DNA from: Betaproteobacteria bacterium
Lineage (GTDB): Bacteria; Pseudomonadota; Gammaproteobacteria; Burkholderiales; Burkholderiaceae_C
NCBI GenBank assembly: GCA_947448675.1
Contig: CANFOR010000171.1
Span: forward strand, 1-6,081
Reading direction: 5' to 3'
Length of the DNA stretch: 6,081 bases
In this document: piece after piece, positions 5,167-6,081 of the stretch
Layout: the number at the start of each line of letters is the position of its first letter
Position numbering within the stretch: position 1 is the first letter of the stretch
Program-made: the position numbers and the translations under genes
Notes under the pieces: model-generated
Seen by the model: only the letters and a program-made list of their open reading frames with translations
What the model was told of the DNA's origin: nothing
The model's database searches: none

Positions 5167-6081
5167 ATGCAATTGCACGAAACCCAATCAACCTGCCCCT
5201 ACTGCGGCGTGGGCTGCGGCGTCATCATTGAAAGCGATGGCCAGCAGATTACTGGTGTGCGCGGTGACCCGAATCACCCCGCCAATTTGGGTCGCCTATG
5301 CACCAAGGGTTCGACCTTGCACCTCACGGCCAGCGCAGCCATCACCCAACAAACCCGGCTCTTGCAACCCTTGCGCCGCTCACGTCGGGGTGAGGCTGCA
5401 CAGCCTGAAACTTGGGATGCAGCTCTAGATTTTGCCACCGAAAATTTTACAAGGATCATCCGTCAACATGGACCCGATGCCGTAGGTTTTTATATCAGTG
5501 GTCAGTTGCTAACCGAAGATTATTATGTGTTCAACAAGCTCGCCAAAGGCTTGATCGGCACCAATAATATCGACACCAATTCGCGCCTGTGCATGAGTAG
5601 CGCGGTGGCGGGCTACAAACAAACCCTGGGTACAGACGCGCCACCCAATTGCTACGACGACGTGAACCACGCCGACTGCATCTTCATTGTCGGCAGCAAC
5701 ACCGCCTATGCGCACCCGATCTTGTTTCGCCGAATCGAAGACGCCAAGAAGGCCAATCCATCGCTGAAAATTATATTCGCCGACCCCCGAAAAACCGACA
5801 CTGCAGAAATCGCCGATTTATACCTTCCTTTGCAACCGGGTACCGATGTGATGCTGTTCAACGGCATGCTGCACATCATGCTCTGGGAGGGCTGGACAGA
5901 CTCTGCCTATATTGCCGCCCACACCAAGGGCTTTGACGACCTGAAAGCCACGGTGCGCGAGTACACGCCCGAACAGGTTGCGCAAACCTGTGGCATCAGC
6001 AAAGAAGCCTTGTTTACTGCGACCAAAATGTTTGCGGGTGCGGCTCAGGCAGGCAGCGCCAGCGCCCAGCGCCAGACTACG
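5167..6081 (+). CDS. nasA: Assimilatory nitrate reductase catalytic subunit, N-terminal part
   Basis: It reads open for 305 codons to the window edge; the full family length is roughly 700-930 residues, so most of the gene is missing. The enzyme reduces nitrate to nitrite in the cytoplasm, supplying NirBD. No signal peptide is present, which argues against periplasmic NapA. The N-terminus has a [4Fe-4S] ligand set C10-x2-C13-x3-C17-x27-C45, ending RLCTKG. Molybdopterin-oxidoreductase landmarks follow: GFYISGQLLTEDYY (about 109-122), TNNIDTNSRLCMSSA with the likely molybdenum ligand C142, GSNTAYAHP (about 177-185), and FADPRKT. These are typical of the NasA/NapA branch. The ATG at 5167 lies 11 nt after nirD. 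A formate dehydrogenase alpha subunit is the main alternative; the TNNIDTNSRLC context plus nirBD favours nitrate reductase. The last 15 or so residues before the edge are unlike what I expect of the family. Confidence 0.92.
   Translation, partial: MQLHETQSTCPYCGVGCGVIIESDGQQITGVRGDPNHPANLGRLCTKGSTLHLTASAAITQQTRLLQPLRRSRRGEAAQPETWDAALDFATENFTRIIRQHGPDAVGFYISGQLLTEDYYVFNKLAKGLIGTNNIDTNSRLCMSSAVAGYKQTLGTDAPPNCYDDVNHADCIFIVGSNTAYAHPILFRRIEDAKKANPSLKIIFADPRKTDTAEIADLYLPLQPGTDVMLFNGMLHIMLWEGWTDSAYIAAHTKGFDDLKATVREYTPEQVAQTCGISKEALFTATKMFAGAAQAGSASAQRQTT

Overview
The window looks like chromosome from a Gram-negative betaproteobacterium, probably Burkholderiales/Comamonadaceae. This rests on moderately high GC, GCG/CGC/GGC-rich codon use, and a gene set (NirB, NirD and a NasA-type nitrate reductase next to a PP2C-kinase fusion) familiar from that order. 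The organism assignment is inference. The region is densely coding. No tRNA, rRNA, CRISPR, insertion sequence or phage gene was seen.

Layout: (1) 1-1395, minus strand, a PP2C-type phosphatase fused to a Ser/Thr protein kinase; the gene leaves the window on its C-terminal side. (2) 1396-1519, a 124-bp divergent control region with a near-consensus sigma-54 (-24/-12) element pointing right, an NtrC-like palindrome upstream of it, and a weak extended -10 pointing left. (3) 1520-6081, plus strand, a tight four-gene run: nirB (NADH-nitrite reductase large subunit, TTG start), a secreted protein with a tandem PilJ/NarX-type sensor domain, nirD (Rieske small subunit), and the N-terminal 305 residues of a NasA-type assimilatory nitrate reductase that leaves the window on the right. 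Gaps within the run are 3, 18 and 11 nt, so it is almost certainly one transcript.

How it works together: NasA would reduce nitrate to nitrite in the cytoplasm, and NirBD would reduce nitrite to ammonium with NADH. The sigma-54/NtrC-type control region fits nitrogen-starvation control of an assimilatory pathway. Two genes are not enzymes of the pathway. One is the divergent kinase/phosphatase, which could switch a transporter or an enzyme post-translationally. The other is the tandem PilJ-domain protein placed between nirB and nirD. It carries two copies of a P-box-like helix related to the nitrate-binding segment of NarX, and it has an export signal but no visible output domain. This second protein is the least described and most interesting item in the window.
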